From assembly GCA_913020705.1 (NCBI GenBank), contig CAJWBY010000061.1:1-23749 (forward strand): a stretch of DNA of 23,749 nt, written 5' to 3'. The notes under the pieces were generated by a model that worked only from the letters and a program-made list of their open reading frames with translations, searched no databases and was not told where the DNA came from. The position numbers and the translations under genes were made by a program. Origin of the DNA: an uncultured Colwellia sp. GTDB taxonomy: Bacteria; Pseudomonadota; Gammaproteobacteria; Enterobacterales; Alteromonadaceae. The stretch's first letter is position 1. Every line of letters starts with the position of its first letter. Below, one piece after another: positions 1 to 7,521 of this stretch.

Positions 1-355
1 TGTATTTTTCAAGCAACTCTTGACAGAACCAAAAAAAAGATTTTGAGGGAAGGCAATCATCTTCAAGAATTAAACCTTCGTCAACATACTCAAAAAACCA
101 GTCAATTCCAGAACTAACAGCGACTCGACAACCTAAATTCTTATCTCGATAAAGGTATTTAACATCGCATTCCCAATCAACCTGTTCAGTAATATTTCTC
201 GCTTGTTTACACAACCGTTCATCATTACTATTTCCTTCTCTTGCGCCATCCGAAGCAATAAATAATTTTGATGGCTTTACTTGTCTTATTATATCAAATA
301 CTTTTTGTGTAGTATCAGGGCGATTAAATATTAGAAATAAAATTATCATAATCAT
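1..355 (-). CDS. Glycosyltransferase, HlpA-like nucleotide-diphospho-sugar transferase family (5' part only)
   Basis: This is the N-terminal part (118 codons) of a gene that continues past the left edge. The open frame reads [17 protein letters not shown] near the start, then [44 protein letters not shown] and FCQELLEKY. From memory of the family, this order matches sugar transferases often annotated as glycosyltransferase or hemolysin HlpA-like. The FNRP opening forms the first Rossmann strand and EDD is the metal/nucleotide-sugar binding DXD-like site. Such enzymes are usually found in cytoplasmic steps of surface-polysaccharide or glycan synthesis. The start is taken as the ATG at 355, with a second ATG at 349. 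No strong ribosome binding site is visible. The start overlaps the last 32 bases of the chimeric hutI frame, so the gene may be read from the hutI transcript. It is not functionally linked to histidine breakdown, which makes the join suspicious. The family call is fairly sure; the substrate is unknown. Confidence 0.75.
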   Translation of the reverse strand, partial: MIMIILFLIFNRPDTTQKVFDIIRQVKPSKLFIASDGAREGNSNDERLCKQARNITEQVDWECDVKYLYRDKNLGCRVAVSSGIDWFFEYVDEGLILEDDCLPSKSFFWFCQELLEKY

Positions 356-1334
356 TTAAAATTTCATTCACATCATTATCATGTTTTTCTAACAATGAAA
401 CGATTTCTTCACTGTCATTGCTCGCTGTAGCCTCTAATGTCTCAACCGCTTGCAATGCCCATTCGGGCAATTCATCAATGACCTCTTCATTATCATCTAA
501 AAACTCAATATGATCAGCTGACAAACCATTAAACTCTGCAACAAGTTCAGCACCTTTTAAATTAGATAGCTGCTCAGCATGTAGCTTAACTGGTAAACCT
601 AGCTCTTTTGCTTTTTCAAATACTTTACGTGTTTGCGCATTTGAAAAACCGACACCTTCACAAAAAGCATCAACCGCATCAGCAAGCCCTAACTCAGCCA
701 CTTTAGGCATCATTTTTTCACATACTAAATCTATGTATGCATCAGCACCTTGCTCTGGTGGTGTCGTTTTATATTCTGGTGGTAACGCGTGCGCACCTAA
801 AAATGTCGTTTTTACATCTACTTTATGATGCTCACCTAAAAGCTTAGCAACTTTCAGCATTTTAATTTCAGATTCTGTATCTAAACCATAGCCTGATTTA
901 ATTTCAACCGTAGTTACACCTTGCTGGTGAAGCGAGGTTAACCTTGGTAGTGCACTTGCCAATAACTCCCCCTCTGTAGCTTCTCTAGTTGCTTTTACAG
1001 TTGAAATAATGCCTCCACCTGCTTCTGCAATTTCTTGATAGCTTTTCCCTTCCAACCGCATTTCAAATTCATTGGCACGGTTACCGCCATAAACTAAGTG
1101 AGTGTGGCAATCAACTAACCCTGGGGTTAACCATTTTCCTAATCCATCTATTACATTCACTGTTTCTGGATTATATGTAGGTAAATCACTTTCTTTACCT
1201 AACCAAACAATTTTCCCATCAATTATCGCTAAAGCACCATTTTCAATGGCTCCATAACTATTTGCGCCATCTGTCATGGTGGCTAGATTTACGTTGATGA
1301 AAAGAGTTTGCCAAGGTGAGGTATTAATCGTCAT
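324..1334 (-). pseudogene. hutI: Imidazolonepropionase HutI, C-terminally truncated and fused to an unrelated acidic tail
   Basis: HutI is the third enzyme of histidine breakdown; it hydrolyses imidazolone-propionate to formiminoglutamate in the cytoplasm. The first 281 residues are clearly HutI: metal site DCHTH (residues 75-79), KSGYGLD (146-152), [11 protein letters not shown] (178-188) and KLHAEQ (250-255), ending at [10 protein letters not shown]. The family then continues for about 125 more residues, including the ATD(L/I)NPG metal and catalytic segment. Here it is replaced by 55 unrelated residues rich in Asp, Glu and Asn, beginning [11 protein letters not shown], with the stop at 324. 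I found no remnant of the missing part in the other frames. The frame can be extended upstream to 1388, but the ATG at 1334 (MTINTSPWQ) fits the family start. The enzyme is predicted inactive, so the product would accumulate or another copy must exist. It is divergent from hutC and probably HutC-controlled. The alternative explanation is an assembly chimera near 491. Confidence 0.8.
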
Positions 1335-1411
1335 AAATGATCCAAAAGTTGAGTTTAACGCTAAGCTTACAACCATAATTAATATCAAACTGTAGCGCTA
1401 ATAAATTGAGT

Positions 1412-1433
1412 GTCACGTTAACTATAACGTCAC
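1412..1433. promoter_or_regulatory. Inverted repeat overlapping the hutI -10 element
   Basis: Nine-base arms GTCACGTTA and TAACGTCAC, with one mismatch between them, are separated by ACTA. The repeat covers the proposed -10 of the hutI promoter, so it could be an operator for a repressor of hutI. No known regulator is assigned; its sequence is not the HutC palindrome. Confidence 0.35.
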
Positions 1434-1448
1434 TTTAACTTATCACAA
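1421..1448 (-). promoter_or_regulatory. Putative sigma-70 promoter of hutI
   Basis: On the minus strand, TTGTGA (1448-1443) and TATAGT (1426-1421) are separated by 16 bases and point toward the hutI start at 1334. The HutC-type palindrome lies just upstream of the -35. Inferred from consensus match only. Confidence 0.45.
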
Positions 1449-1462
1449 ATACACAAGCAAGC

Positions 1463-1474
1463 TTGTATATACAA
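1463..1474. promoter_or_regulatory. Likely HutC operator (palindrome TTGTATATACAA)
   Basis: A perfect 12-base palindrome lies between the divergent hutI and hutC promoters. HutC operators described in Pseudomonas have the form CTTGTATGTACAAG, and this site keeps both TTGTA and TACAA half-sites. It sits 3 bases before the plus-strand -35 hexamer and about 15 bases upstream of the minus-strand -35, so one bound dimer could repress both directions until urocanate releases it. Known family behaviour is the basis for the inducer. Confidence 0.75.
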
Positions 1475-1477
1475 CTA

Positions 1478-1507
1478 TTGACATCTATAGCAATAAATGA
1501 GATTGTA
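1478..1507 (+). promoter_or_regulatory. Putative sigma-70 promoter of hutC-hutH-hutU
   Basis: A perfect TTGACA -35 is at 1478-1483. The -10 is weak; ATTGTA at 1502-1507 gives an 18-base spacer. It lies immediately after the proposed HutC operator, leaving a leader of roughly 55 bases before hutC. Confidence 0.5.
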
Positions 1508-1525
1508 AATACCAGTTATAGAGTA

Positions 1526-1543
1526 AAGACCCATGAGGGTCTT
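1526..1543 (+). promoter_or_regulatory. Perfect hairpin in the hutC leader
   Basis: AAGACCC and GGGTCTT form a perfect 7-base-pair stem around the loop ATGA. The following bases are only moderately T-rich, so it is not a clear terminator. The loop contains the start codon of a 13-codon ORF (1533-1574) whose stop overlaps the hutC start. A translational control role is possible but unproven. Confidence 0.4.
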
Positions 1544-1570
1544 GTTAAATAAAAAGCCTAGCGAATTATC

Positions 1571-2293
1571 ATGACTCAAGTAAAAACAGCAAAATTTACC
1601 GTAATAAAGCAACATATTTGCCAAAAAATTGAATCTGGCGAATGGCAACAACATGTAAAAGTGCCTTCTGAAAATGAATTAGCTGAACAGTTTTCTGTCA
1701 GCCGGATGACGGCTCGTCGAGCATTACAAGAACTTACAGAACAAGGTCTACTGATTCGTTCGCAAGGTTCAGGTACTTTTGTCGCTACTTTTAAGTCACA
1801 ATCTTCATTGTTAGAAATACGTAATATCGCCGATGAGATTCAAGACCGTGGCCATCAACATCATGCACAACAGCTAAAATTAGAAGCGGTTCCTGTGAAT
1901 GAAGAAATTGCAATTCTTCTCAACTTGAAACTGAATTCAGTTACTAACGAATCGGTATTTTACTCTGAAGTACTACATTTTGAAAATGACCAGCCCATTC
2001 AGCTAGAACAACGCTATGTAAATAGTAAATTAGTCCCTAATTATTTATCACAAAATTTTGCCAAAATTACGCCTCATGAATATTTATCAAGTGAAGCACC
2101 ATTAACAGAAGCAACTCACGAAATTGAAGCCGTTTTAGCTGACAAAAAGATCTGTCTGTTATTGGCAATAGAGACACAAATCCCTTGTTTACAAGTTAAA
2201 CGCCGCACTTGGTCAAGCCAAGGTGTTGTCAGTTTAGCTATTTTAACGGCACCTGGTAATAAATACCGTTTAGGCAGCCATTTAACTTTTTAA
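1571..2293 (+). CDS. hutC: Histidine utilization repressor HutC (GntR family)
   Basis: This is a DNA-binding repressor of the hut genes, normally released by urocanate. The N-terminal winged helix-turn-helix spans about residues 9-72, with the GntR signature KVPSENELAEQFSVSRMTAR at 30-49 and the wing GSGTFVA. The rest (about 90-235) is a UTRA ligand domain, giving the HutC subgroup. The length of 240 aa is normal. It is the first gene of the operon hutC-hutH-hutU; hutH starts 15 bases after its stop. The ATG at 1571 has no clear Shine-Dalgarno sequence. It overlaps the stop of a tiny upstream ORF as ATGA, so translation may be coupled. The perfect palindrome at 1463-1474 is its probable operator, which implies autoregulation. 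Identification is firm from sequence plus neighbours. Confidence 0.92.
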   Translation: MTQVKTAKFTVIKQHICQKIESGEWQQHVKVPSENELAEQFSVSRMTARRALQELTEQGLLIRSQGSGTFVATFKSQSSLLEIRNIADEIQDRGHQHHAQQLKLEAVPVNEEIAILLNLKLNSVTNESVFYSEVLHFENDQPIQLEQRYVNSKLVPNYLSQNFAKITPHEYLSSEAPLTEATHEIEAVLADKKICLLLAIETQIPCLQVKRRTWSSQGVVSLAILTAPGNKYRLGSHLTF

Positions 2294-2308
2294 TTTTGGA
2301 GCATTAAG

Positions 2309-3817
2309 ATGACATTTAAATACGGTGTTGATCGCCTAAACCTTGATATTGTAAATGGTATTGCTAATGGCAGTATTAAAGCAGAGCTTTGCCAAGAAGC
2401 TATAGACAAAATCAATATAAGCCGCCAAAGAGTTGAGAAAATGGCCGCTTCAGACAAAGCGGTATATGGAATAAATACGGGCTTTGGTCCGTTATGTGAT
2501 ACACAAATTTCTCCTGAAGATACTAATTTATTGCAAAAGAACCTGCTTATTACTCATGCCGTTGGTGTCGGTGAACCTATTGAAAAAGCAATTTCAAAGC
2601 TGATGTTGATCACTAAAGTACATGCGCTAAGCCAAGGCTTTTCCGGTATTCGTCTTGAAGTTGTAGAACGTATGTTAGCGTTTATCAAACTTGATTTGAT
2701 CCCCGTTGTGCCAGAGCAAGGTTCTGTTGGCGCATCTGGTGATTTGGCTCCGCTGTCCCATTTGTTCTTACCATTGCTTGATGAAGGTGAATTCTGGGTA
2801 AGTGAAGAGGGGCAAGCCGATAAGATTGTTCCTGCTGCACCATTACTTCGTGAAAATGGTTTAGACATTATGGACCTGCAAGCAAAAGAAGGTTTGGCGT
2901 TAATCAATGGTACGCAATTTATATTATCTCATGGCATAACTGCGTTAACTAAAATGCGTTACTTATTAGACCTAGCTGATATGACAGGTGCCATGAGTAT
3001 CGAAGGCATGCAAGGTAGCGAATCTCCATTTAGAGATGAACTACATCAAACACGTGCATTTAAAGGTAATCTTGTTGTTGCAGCACGTATGAGAAACTTT
3101 TTTAAAAATTCACAAAACATGGCAGCTCATGAAGAATGCGATCGTGTTCAAGACCCTTATTCATTAAGGTGTATCCCACAAGTGCATGGCGCATCACGTA
3201 ATGCGTATTATCACTTAGAAGAGTTAGTTGAAATTGAAATGAACTCTGTAACTGATAACCCTATTGTTATTAGCAGCGAAGAAGCAATTTCAGGTGGTAG
3301 CTTTCATGGACAACCACTGGCGATGGTTTTAGATTATGCATCGATTGCAGCATCAGAATTAGGTAATATATCTGATCGCCGTTGTTATCTATTATTAGAA
3401 GGTATACACGGTTTACCAAGATTATTAACCTCTGCAGGTGGATTAAACTCGGGCATGATGATCCCTCAATATGCTACTGCTGCACTGGTAACAGAAAATA
3501 AATCGCTTTGCTTTCCACCCTCTGCTGATAGTGTACCGACTTCTATGGGACAGGAAGATCATGTATCTATGGGGAGTATTTCTGGCAGACAATTAAATCA
3601 AATATTAGGTAATTTAGAGAAAATATTGGCTATCGAACTAATGTATGCAGCACAGGCTATTGAATTTAGACGTCCTAATAAATGCTCTGACATCATTGAA
3701 ATAAACCACAAAATTATCAGAGCAAAGGTAGCCAAACTTGAAGAAGATAGACTTTTGAAGCCTGACATCGATGCTATGATCAGATTAGTTAAGTCACAAG
3801 CGTTTACCGTAAAATAG
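2309..3817 (+). CDS. hutH: Histidine ammonia-lyase (histidase)
   Basis: It removes ammonia from L-histidine to give urocanate, the first step of the hut pathway, in the cytoplasm as a homotetramer. The catalytic MIO prosthetic group forms from the Ala-Ser-Gly triplet, seen in GSVGASGDLAPLSH with ASG at 142-144. The catalytic loop Tyr is in VYGINTGFG (about residue 53). SVTDNP and the conserved region around QEDHVSMG are also present. The length of 502 aa is normal. GGAG at 2298-2301 is a good ribosome binding site for the ATG. It is followed by hutU with a 10-base gap. The wording around the MIO loop (VVPEQGSVGASGDLAPLSHL) reads more like Bacteroidota histidases than like the Pseudomonas enzyme, in keeping with the long-form HutU next door; that comparison is from memory. 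Confidence 0.96.
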   Translation: MTFKYGVDRLNLDIVNGIANGSIKAELCQEAIDKINISRQRVEKMAASDKAVYGINTGFGPLCDTQISPEDTNLLQKNLLITHAVGVGEPIEKAISKLMLITKVHALSQGFSGIRLEVVERMLAFIKLDLIPVVPEQGSVGASGDLAPLSHLFLPLLDEGEFWVSEEGQADKIVPAAPLLRENGLDIMDLQAKEGLALINGTQFILSHGITALTKMRYLLDLADMTGAMSIEGMQGSESPFRDELHQTRAFKGNLVVAARMRNFFKNSQNMAAHEECDRVQDPYSLRCIPQVHGASRNAYYHLEELVEIEMNSVTDNPIVISSEEAISGGSFHGQPLAMVLDYASIAASELGNISDRRCYLLLEGIHGLPRLLTSAGGLNSGMMIPQYATAALVTENKSLCFPPSADSVPTSMGQEDHVSMGSISGRQLNQILGNLEKILAIELMYAAQAIEFRRPNKCSDIIEINHKIIRAKVAKLEEDRLLKPDIDAMIRLVKSQAFTVK

Positions 3818-3827
3818 GGGAATATCC

Positions 3828-5828
3828 ATGAATTTTCAAGATGAGATTAGACAAGGCATTCCAACAGTATTGCCACAAGCGAAACCTTACCCTGCTGATG
3901 CAAATCGCGCTCCTAAGCGTAAAGACATTCTTAACCCTAATGAAAAGCAGTTGGCGATAAGAAATGCGCTACGCTATTTTCCTAAAGAATGGCATCAGGA
4001 ATTAGCGACTGAATTTGCGCAAGAATTAAAAGATTTTGGTCGTATCTATATGTATAGATTCAAGCCAAGTTATGCCTTAAAAGCACGTTCTATTGCTGAC
4101 TACCCTGCTAAATGCACTCAAGCAGCTGCAATTATGTTAATGGTAGAAAACAACCTTGATCCTGCCGTTGCACAACATCCTGAAGAATTAATCACCTACG
4201 GTGGCAATGGTGCAGTTTTTCAAAATTGGGCACAATACTTATTATCAATGAAGTATTTAAGTGAAATGGAAAGTGACCAAACTTTGCACCTTTACTCAGG
4301 TCACCCTATGGGATTATTCCCGTCTTCAGAAGAAGCGCCTCGTGTTGTTGTAACAAATGGCATGATGATCCCAAATTACTCTCAGCCAGATGACTGGGAA
4401 AAATTCAATGCTTTAGGTGTAACGCAATACGGGCAAATGACAGCAGGCTCTTTCATGTACATTGGCCCACAGGGCATTGTTCATGGCACAACGATTACGG
4501 TGATGAATGCCTTTCGGAAAGTCCTTAATAAGGGCGAAACATCGAAAGGGAAAATATTCCTAACAGCCGGTTTAGGTGGCATGAGTGGTGCGCAACCTAA
4601 AGCGGGTAATATCGCTAATTGTATTACGGTTTGTGCAGAAGTGAATGCCAATGCTGCAACTAAACGTCATCAACAAGGTTGGGTTGACGAGCTCATTGAT
4701 AACATGGATGAACTTGTTACACGCGTTAAAGAAGCCCAAGCTGCTGAGGAAGTAGTATCAATTGCCTACATAGGCAATATCGTTAATGTATGGGAGCGTT
4801 TTTTCGAGAACGAAATTTTCATTCATCTTGGCTCAGATCAAACGTCATTACATAATCCTTGGTCAGGCGGTTACTACCCTGTTGACATTAGCTATGAAGA
4901 ATCAAATCGATTAATTCGAGAAGAGCCTGAAACATTCAAAGTTAAAGTACAAGAAACACTTAGACGCCATGCCGATGCAGTAAATAAACATACTGCTAAA
5001 GGCACTTACTTCTTCGATTATGGTAACGCTTTCTTACTTGAAGCATCACGTGCCGGTGGCGATGTGATGGCTGAAAATGGCATTGACTTTAAGTATCCAT
5101 CATACGTGCAAGATATCTTAGGCCCTATGTGTTTTGATTATGGTTTTGGCCCATTTCGCTGGGTTTGTGCTTCAGGTAAACCTGAAGATTTAGATAAAAC
5201 AGATGCAATCGCCGCAAGTGTGCTTGAACGAATTATGCAAGAGTCGCCTGAAGAGATTCAGCAACAAATGCAAGATAACATTACTTGGATTAAAGATGCC
5301 AAGCAAAACAAGTTGGTAGTTGGCTCGCAAGCTCGCATTCTTTATGCTGATGCACAAGGCAGAATGGAAATTGCAAAAGCCTTCAACGATTCAATCAATA
5401 GTGGTGAAATTGGCCCTGTAGTATTAGGTCGTGATCATCATGATGTAAGCGGCACAGATTCACCTTATCGAGAAACGTCTAATATTTATGATGGCAGTCG
5501 ATTTACCGCTGATATGGCAATTCATAATGTTATTGGCGACAGCTTCCGCGGTGCTACTTGGGTTTCTATCCATAATGGTGGAGGAGTTGGCTGGGGTGAA
5601 GTTGTAAACGGTGGCTTTGGTATGCTGCTTGATGGTAGTGAAGACGCAGAGCGTAAACTAAAATCTATGCTGTTATTTGATGTTAACAATGGTATTGCTC
5701 GTCGAAGTTGGGCACGAAATGAAGAAGCCAATTTTGCAATAAAACGTGAAATGGCAAGAACACCTAAGCTTAAAGTAACGTTAGCTAATTTAGTTGATGA
5801 CGATATTTTAAATAACTTACCGTTGTAA
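3828..5828 (+). CDS. hutU: Urocanate hydratase, long form
   Basis: It converts urocanate to imidazolone-propionate using tightly bound NAD+ as electrophile. The NAD-site stretch TAGLGGMSGAQPKAGN is near residues 246-262. FGPFRWVCASG is at about 437-448, RDHHDVSGTDSPYRETSNIY at about 534-553, and HNGGGVGWGEVVNGGFG at about 581-597. At 666 aa it is about 110 residues longer than the usual proteobacterial enzyme (about 555). The N-terminal NEKQLAIRNALRYFP block and the DHHDVSGTDSP and WGEVVNGGFG variants are those of the animal and Bacteroidota type. The ribosome binding site GGGGA lies 7 bases before the ATG. It is the last gene of hutC-hutH-hutU and is followed by a hairpin terminator at 5849-5882. 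No hutG or other formiminoglutamate enzyme is in view. The product call is very secure; the subfamily call is from remembered sequences. Confidence 0.96.
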   Translation: MNFQDEIRQGIPTVLPQAKPYPADANRAPKRKDILNPNEKQLAIRNALRYFPKEWHQELATEFAQELKDFGRIYMYRFKPSYALKARSIADYPAKCTQAAAIMLMVENNLDPAVAQHPEELITYGGNGAVFQNWAQYLLSMKYLSEMESDQTLHLYSGHPMGLFPSSEEAPRVVVTNGMMIPNYSQPDDWEKFNALGVTQYGQMTAGSFMYIGPQGIVHGTTITVMNAFRKVLNKGETSKGKIFLTAGLGGMSGAQPKAGNIANCITVCAEVNANAATKRHQQGWVDELIDNMDELVTRVKEAQAAEEVVSIAYIGNIVNVWERFFENEIFIHLGSDQTSLHNPWSGGYYPVDISYEESNRLIREEPETFKVKVQETLRRHADAVNKHTAKGTYFFDYGNAFLLEASRAGGDVMAENGIDFKYPSYVQDILGPMCFDYGFGPFRWVCASGKPEDLDKTDAIAASVLERIMQESPEEIQQQMQDNITWIKDAKQNKLVVGSQARILYADAQGRMEIAKAFNDSINSGEIGPVVLGRDHHDVSGTDSPYRETSNIYDGSRFTADMAIHNVIGDSFRGATWVSIHNGGGVGWGEVVNGGFGMLLDGSEDAERKLKSMLLFDVNNGIARRSWARNEEANFAIKREMARTPKLKVTLANLVDDDILNNLPL

Positions 5829-5848
5829 GATCATAACATTTCAACCAT

Positions 5849-5882
5849 AAAGTCATGGGTGGTTAATATCACCTATGACTTT
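5849..5882 (+). terminator. Hairpin terminator after hutU
   Basis: A 13-base stem, AAAGTCATGGGTG pairing with CACCTATGACTTT (one G-U), surrounds an 8-base loop 20 bases after the hutU stop. The downstream T tract is weak, so termination may be partial. Confidence 0.6.
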
Positions 5883-5964
5883 AATATAATTCATTCACTG
5901 CATTTAGTTCTAGATAACAGTCTCCCTTCAATACATATCCAAAAAATACAATACAACAACTAAC

Positions 5965-5993
5965 TTGACATATTATGTCTCGCTTGCTAACTT
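5965..5993 (+). promoter_or_regulatory. Putative promoter of the nfeD-SPFH operon
   Basis: A perfect TTGACA at 5965-5970 is followed after 17 bases by TAACTT (5988-5993), a partial -10. It is the only good candidate in the 277-base gap after hutU. The proposed transcript would have a leader of about 110 bases. Consensus match only. Confidence 0.4.
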
Positions 5994-6105
5994 TATTGCT
6001 ACACAATTAGAGCATATATTTTACCTAAACATAATATAGTCACAACAGTATCTATATTTTTTTAACCTGTTAATCTATCCCTCTATTAATGACAAGGAGT
6101 TAGTA

Positions 6106-6558
6106 ATGGAGTACATTCTTTTCTTTGAAACTTGGATCGTTTTAGCCATACTTTTTGCTTGCGCTGAAATCTTTGTTCCTGGTGGCATACTATTAAATTT
6201 AGGTATCGCCTCATTATTGGTTGCCATTGGTGTACAACAGCAACTCCTCGACACTTGGACACTTACTTTAACAACTTGGTTTATCCTTGCTTCATCCCTG
6301 TTATTTATTCTTTATTTTGTAACTGAACGATTTTTCAGTGGCGATTATACTGTCGAGAACATTTATGAAGAGTTAGACATATACGGTAAAGAAGTTGAAG
6401 TTATAGAAAAAATTGGCCCTGGCACTCATGCGGGTCGGGTTGAATTTCAAGGGACTACTTGGACAGCTCTGAGCGATGGTTCAGAGTTAAACAAAGGAAC
6501 TTATGCCTCTATTGTTTGTAAAGAAAATATCTCTCTCGTTGTTGAACCGATAAAATAA
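6106..6558 (+). CDS. NfeD-like membrane protein (short form, YbbJ-like)
   Basis: This is a partner protein of SPFH/stomatin-like proteins in bacterial membrane microdomains. It has two to three hydrophobic segments in residues 7-75, including the family-typical AEIFVPGGILLNLGIASLLV near 21-40. These are followed by a soluble beta-rich OB-fold domain (about 85-150) with GRVEFQGTTWTA and a closing VVEPIK. The length of 150 aa matches the short NfeD class without a protease domain. The start is supported by AGGAG at 6095-6099. The next gene begins 45 bases downstream with its own site, and the nfeD-next-to-SPFH arrangement is the classic one (E. coli ybbJ-qmcA). The exact biochemical role is not established from sequence. 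Confidence 0.85.
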   Translation: MEYILFFETWIVLAILFACAEIFVPGGILLNLGIASLLVAIGVQQQLLDTWTLTLTTWFILASSLLFILYFVTERFFSGDYTVENIYEELDIYGKEVEVIEKIGPGTHAGRVEFQGTTWTALSDGSELNKGTYASIVCKENISLVVEPIK

Positions 6559-6603
6559 CAACAACACCTCTAAAATTATCACTAAAAAATGTAGGAGACA
6601 CCT

Positions 6604-7521
6604 ATGCTAGCCACACTCACCTTTATCTTTCTCGGATTCCTTTTTATTGTAGTTAAATTGGTACTTATCGTACCTATGAAAGAAGTTTGTATTATTGAAC
6701 GTTTAGGGAAATTTCGCGCAATCATGCGACCGGGATTACATTTTCTCATACCTTTTATTGACCGCGTTGCTTACCGTCATGAAACCAGAGAGCAAGTATT
6801 AGATATCCCTTCTCAAAGTTGTATTTCACGCGATAACATCCAAATAGAAGTCGATGGTTTGGTTTATATTCAAGTAATGGACGGTGCAAAGGCAAGTTAT
6901 GGCATTGAAGATTACCGTCGAGCTTGTGTTAATTTAGCGCAAACAACTATGCGTAGTGAAATTGGTAAGTTAAAACTCGGACAAACATTTTCAGAACGAG
7001 ACACCCTAAACGAAACAATTGTACGTGAAATAGATAAAGCATCGGATCCATGGGGCATAAAAATGCTGCGCTACGAGGTAAGGAATATCACTCCATCGGC
7101 AAATGTAATTCATACGCTTGAAAAGCAAATGGAAGCTGAGCGTAGAAAGCGCGCCGAAATTACCTTAGCAGAAGCTGAAAAAGAATCGACAATTAACTTA
7201 TCTCAGGGTGAACGCCAAGAAGCTATTAATATTTCAGAAGGTGATAAACAGCGACAAATTAATGAAGCCCATGGTTTTGCTAAGGAAATTGAAATATTAA
7301 CTCAAGCCACAGCCGAGGGCATGAATATGATAGCAAAAGCGTCTATATCTCCTGGTGGCGACAAAGCCATAAAAATGCGTTTACTTGAGCAGTTCATCAA
7401 GCAAACAGGTTCAATATTAAAAACTGCAGATGTTTCAATTATGCCGGCTGAAATGGCTAAGTTAGAAGGCTTTTTCGAAGGTATGGACAAAGTGACGCAA
7501 ACCGTTCAAGGAGCAAAATAA
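6604..7521 (+). CDS. SPFH/stomatin-like protein (paraslipin, QmcA type) 1
   Basis: This is a membrane-anchored scaffold protein that oligomerises at the inner membrane and is thought to organise microdomains or regulate membrane proteases. An N-terminal hydrophobic anchor (about residues 3-24) is followed by an SPFH domain (about 24-180), with ERLGKFRAIMRPGLHFLIPF, SRDNIQIEVDGLVYIQV and RYEVRNITP. A charged coiled coil follows (about 180-235, EKQMEAERRKRAE and repeated EGxxQ blocks), then a C-terminal tail. The length of 305 aa is normal. AGGAG at 6593-6597 precedes the ATG. The stop overlaps the next start as TAATG, so the two SPFH genes are translationally coupled. Family assignment is secure; cellular role is inferred from the family. 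Confidence 0.9.
   Translation: MLATLTFIFLGFLFIVVKLVLIVPMKEVCIIERLGKFRAIMRPGLHFLIPFIDRVAYRHETREQVLDIPSQSCISRDNIQIEVDGLVYIQVMDGAKASYGIEDYRRACVNLAQTTMRSEIGKLKLGQTFSERDTLNETIVREIDKASDPWGIKMLRYEVRNITPSANVIHTLEKQMEAERRKRAEITLAEAEKESTINLSQGERQEAINISEGDKQRQINEAHGFAKEIEILTQATAEGMNMIAKASISPGGDKAIKMRLLEQFIKQTGSILKTADVSIMPAEMAKLEGFFEGMDKVTQTVQGAK

Noticed and set aside
1335..1388. 18-residue N-terminal extension of HutI resembling a signal peptide
   Set aside because: HutI is cytoplasmic and the family starts at the ATG at 1334; the extension falls in the regulatory region.
2554..2907. Minus-strand ORF of 117 codons inside hutH
   Set aside because: It is antisense to the conserved MIO region of hutH; its reading reflects the codon use of the real gene.
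5522..5731. Minus-strand ORF inside hutU
   Set aside because: It is antisense to the catalytic segment of urocanase with no start signal.
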